Assembly (NCBI GenBank): GCA_002319915.1
Contig: DCFQ01000007.1
Coordinates: 115,064 to 121,906 of the forward strand
From: Bacteroidales bacterium UBA1800
GTDB taxonomy: Bacteria > Bacteroidota > Bacteroidia > Bacteroidales > VadinHA17
DNA length: 6,843 nucleotides
Direction: 5' to 3'
Positions 6,409-6,843 of this stretch are shown here, in pieces. The stretch's first letter is position 1. Every line of letters starts with the position of its first letter. A model generated the notes under the pieces. That model worked only from the letters and a program-made list of their open reading frames with translations, ran no database searches and was not told where the DNA came from. Both the position numbers and the translations under genes were made by a program.

Positions 6409-6765
6409 TTATTTGACCTTCAAATACTTCATGAAGCCGCCCAGACTGTTCATTAGCTTCTGGCACTGATTTCTTCTGTCAGAAGCAATTTCTTTGTTCA
6501 GATAGTTTTGGTCCTCAGCTATATAGTACATATTTTTTACTTCGCCTGACGAACCCTTTGAAATATTAAGGAATTGCCTGAATTCAGAGTCACTTCTCCG
6601 GCAAAATCCTTCAGAAATATTGTTCATGATGGATATTCCGGCAGCAGTGATCAGATTCCTGAAGACAAAATCTTTGCATTTGGCAAAATCAGAATAGATT
6701 AGACTCACCAATACCCTTGAGCATTTCTATAAATCAAGATCCTCAAAATTTTTAATTGTAGACAT
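6409..6765 (-). pseudogene. Four-helix-bundle protein (23S rRNA intervening-sequence family), amber-interrupted
   Basis: The conserved reading frame runs from the ATG at 6765 and would give 118 residues, which suits this family. Codon 13 is TAG (6729-6727). The first 12 residues, MSTIKNFEDLDL, are the typical family start, and at the stop position relatives usually have Trp (FEDLxxWQKARxLV), so a single TGG-to-TAG change explains it. After the stop the frame continues with KCSRVLVSLIY and the hallmark SIMNNISEGFCRRSDSEF, QFLNISKGSSGEV and LGGFMKYLKVK. A TTG at 6711 could restart translation and give 100 residues lacking most of helix 1. The family is named after ORFs in 23S rRNA intervening sequences and is related to the Avd accessory protein of diversity-generating retroelements. 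Its function outside rRNA is unknown, and no reverse transcriptase or rRNA is nearby. The gene is more AT-rich than its neighbours (18 of 60 G/C at 6481-6540 against 33 of 60 at 5581-5640). A sequencing error or amber readthrough remains possible. Confidence 0.85.
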
Positions 6766-6819
6766 TTTAGCACGAGTTTAAATTAAACAATACGTAAAAA
6801 TAAGGAAGATTTTCCACCC

Positions 6820-6843
6820 GATTGCACGATTGCACGATTGCAC
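6820..6843. repeat. Octamer array in inverted orientation, GATTGCAC x3, running off the window
   Basis: These are three perfect copies of GATTGCAC, the reverse complement of GTGCAATC. The array reaches the last base of the window, so its full length is unknown. It lies upstream of the four-helix-bundle gene, in the opposite orientation to the array at 6333-6364. Its copies are perfect, whereas the left array has diverged. Confidence 0.88.

Noticed and set aside
6333..6843. Diversity-generating retroelement
   Set aside because: The four-helix-bundle family is related to Avd, but no reverse transcriptase, template repeat or variable C-type lectin gene is in the window. The gene looks like the intervening-sequence type instead.

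Overview
The window looks like a Bacteroidota chromosome, probably Bacteroidales or a close relative. The protein types fit this: a lipoprotein glycosidase, a secreted GH29 fucosidase, a Tat-exported TIM-barrel 'sugar phosphate isomerase/epimerase' and a lone four-helix-bundle (23S-intervening-sequence type) gene. Most starts lack a Shine-Dalgarno sequence, and one gene has a TAnnTTTG-type -7 promoter box. The intergenic repeats (octamers built on TGCAATCN, a CCTGCCTGCCGG palindrome, CACAGAG boxes) are, from memory, also common there. There is no rRNA, tRNA, CRISPR array or transposase.

Layout. Positions 1-100 hold two different octamer arrays. A minus-strand pair follows: a small DUF6506-like cytoplasmic protein (2055-2372) and, downstream of it, an outer-membrane or periplasmic lipoprotein glycosidase of the six-hairpin type (122-1990). 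Divergent from this pair is a Tat-exported xylose-isomerase-like TIM-barrel protein (2530-3477). It converges on a PhoA-type alkaline phosphatase (3552-4697, minus) across a short repeat-bearing spacer. A secreted GH29 alpha-L-fucosidase (4896-6332, plus) is divergent from the phosphatase across about 200 bp that carry a palindromic repeat. The last 0.5 kb is a separate AT-rich block: a four-helix-bundle gene on the minus strand, broken by an amber codon at codon 13 and enclosed by octamer arrays in opposite orientation.

How the genes fit together. Most products are predicted to be exported and to act on carbohydrates or phosphate esters: debranching or hydrolysis of glycans, release of fucose, isomerisation or epimerisation of a sugar derivative, and removal of phosphate. 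This fits scavenging of complex glycans in the periplasm. However, no SusC/SusD pair or regulator is visible, so it cannot be called a polysaccharide utilisation locus from this window alone. The most unusual part is the right end, which resembles a stand-alone, decaying intervening-sequence-like cassette bounded by inverted octamer arrays. I see no convincing evidence of a new multi-gene system.
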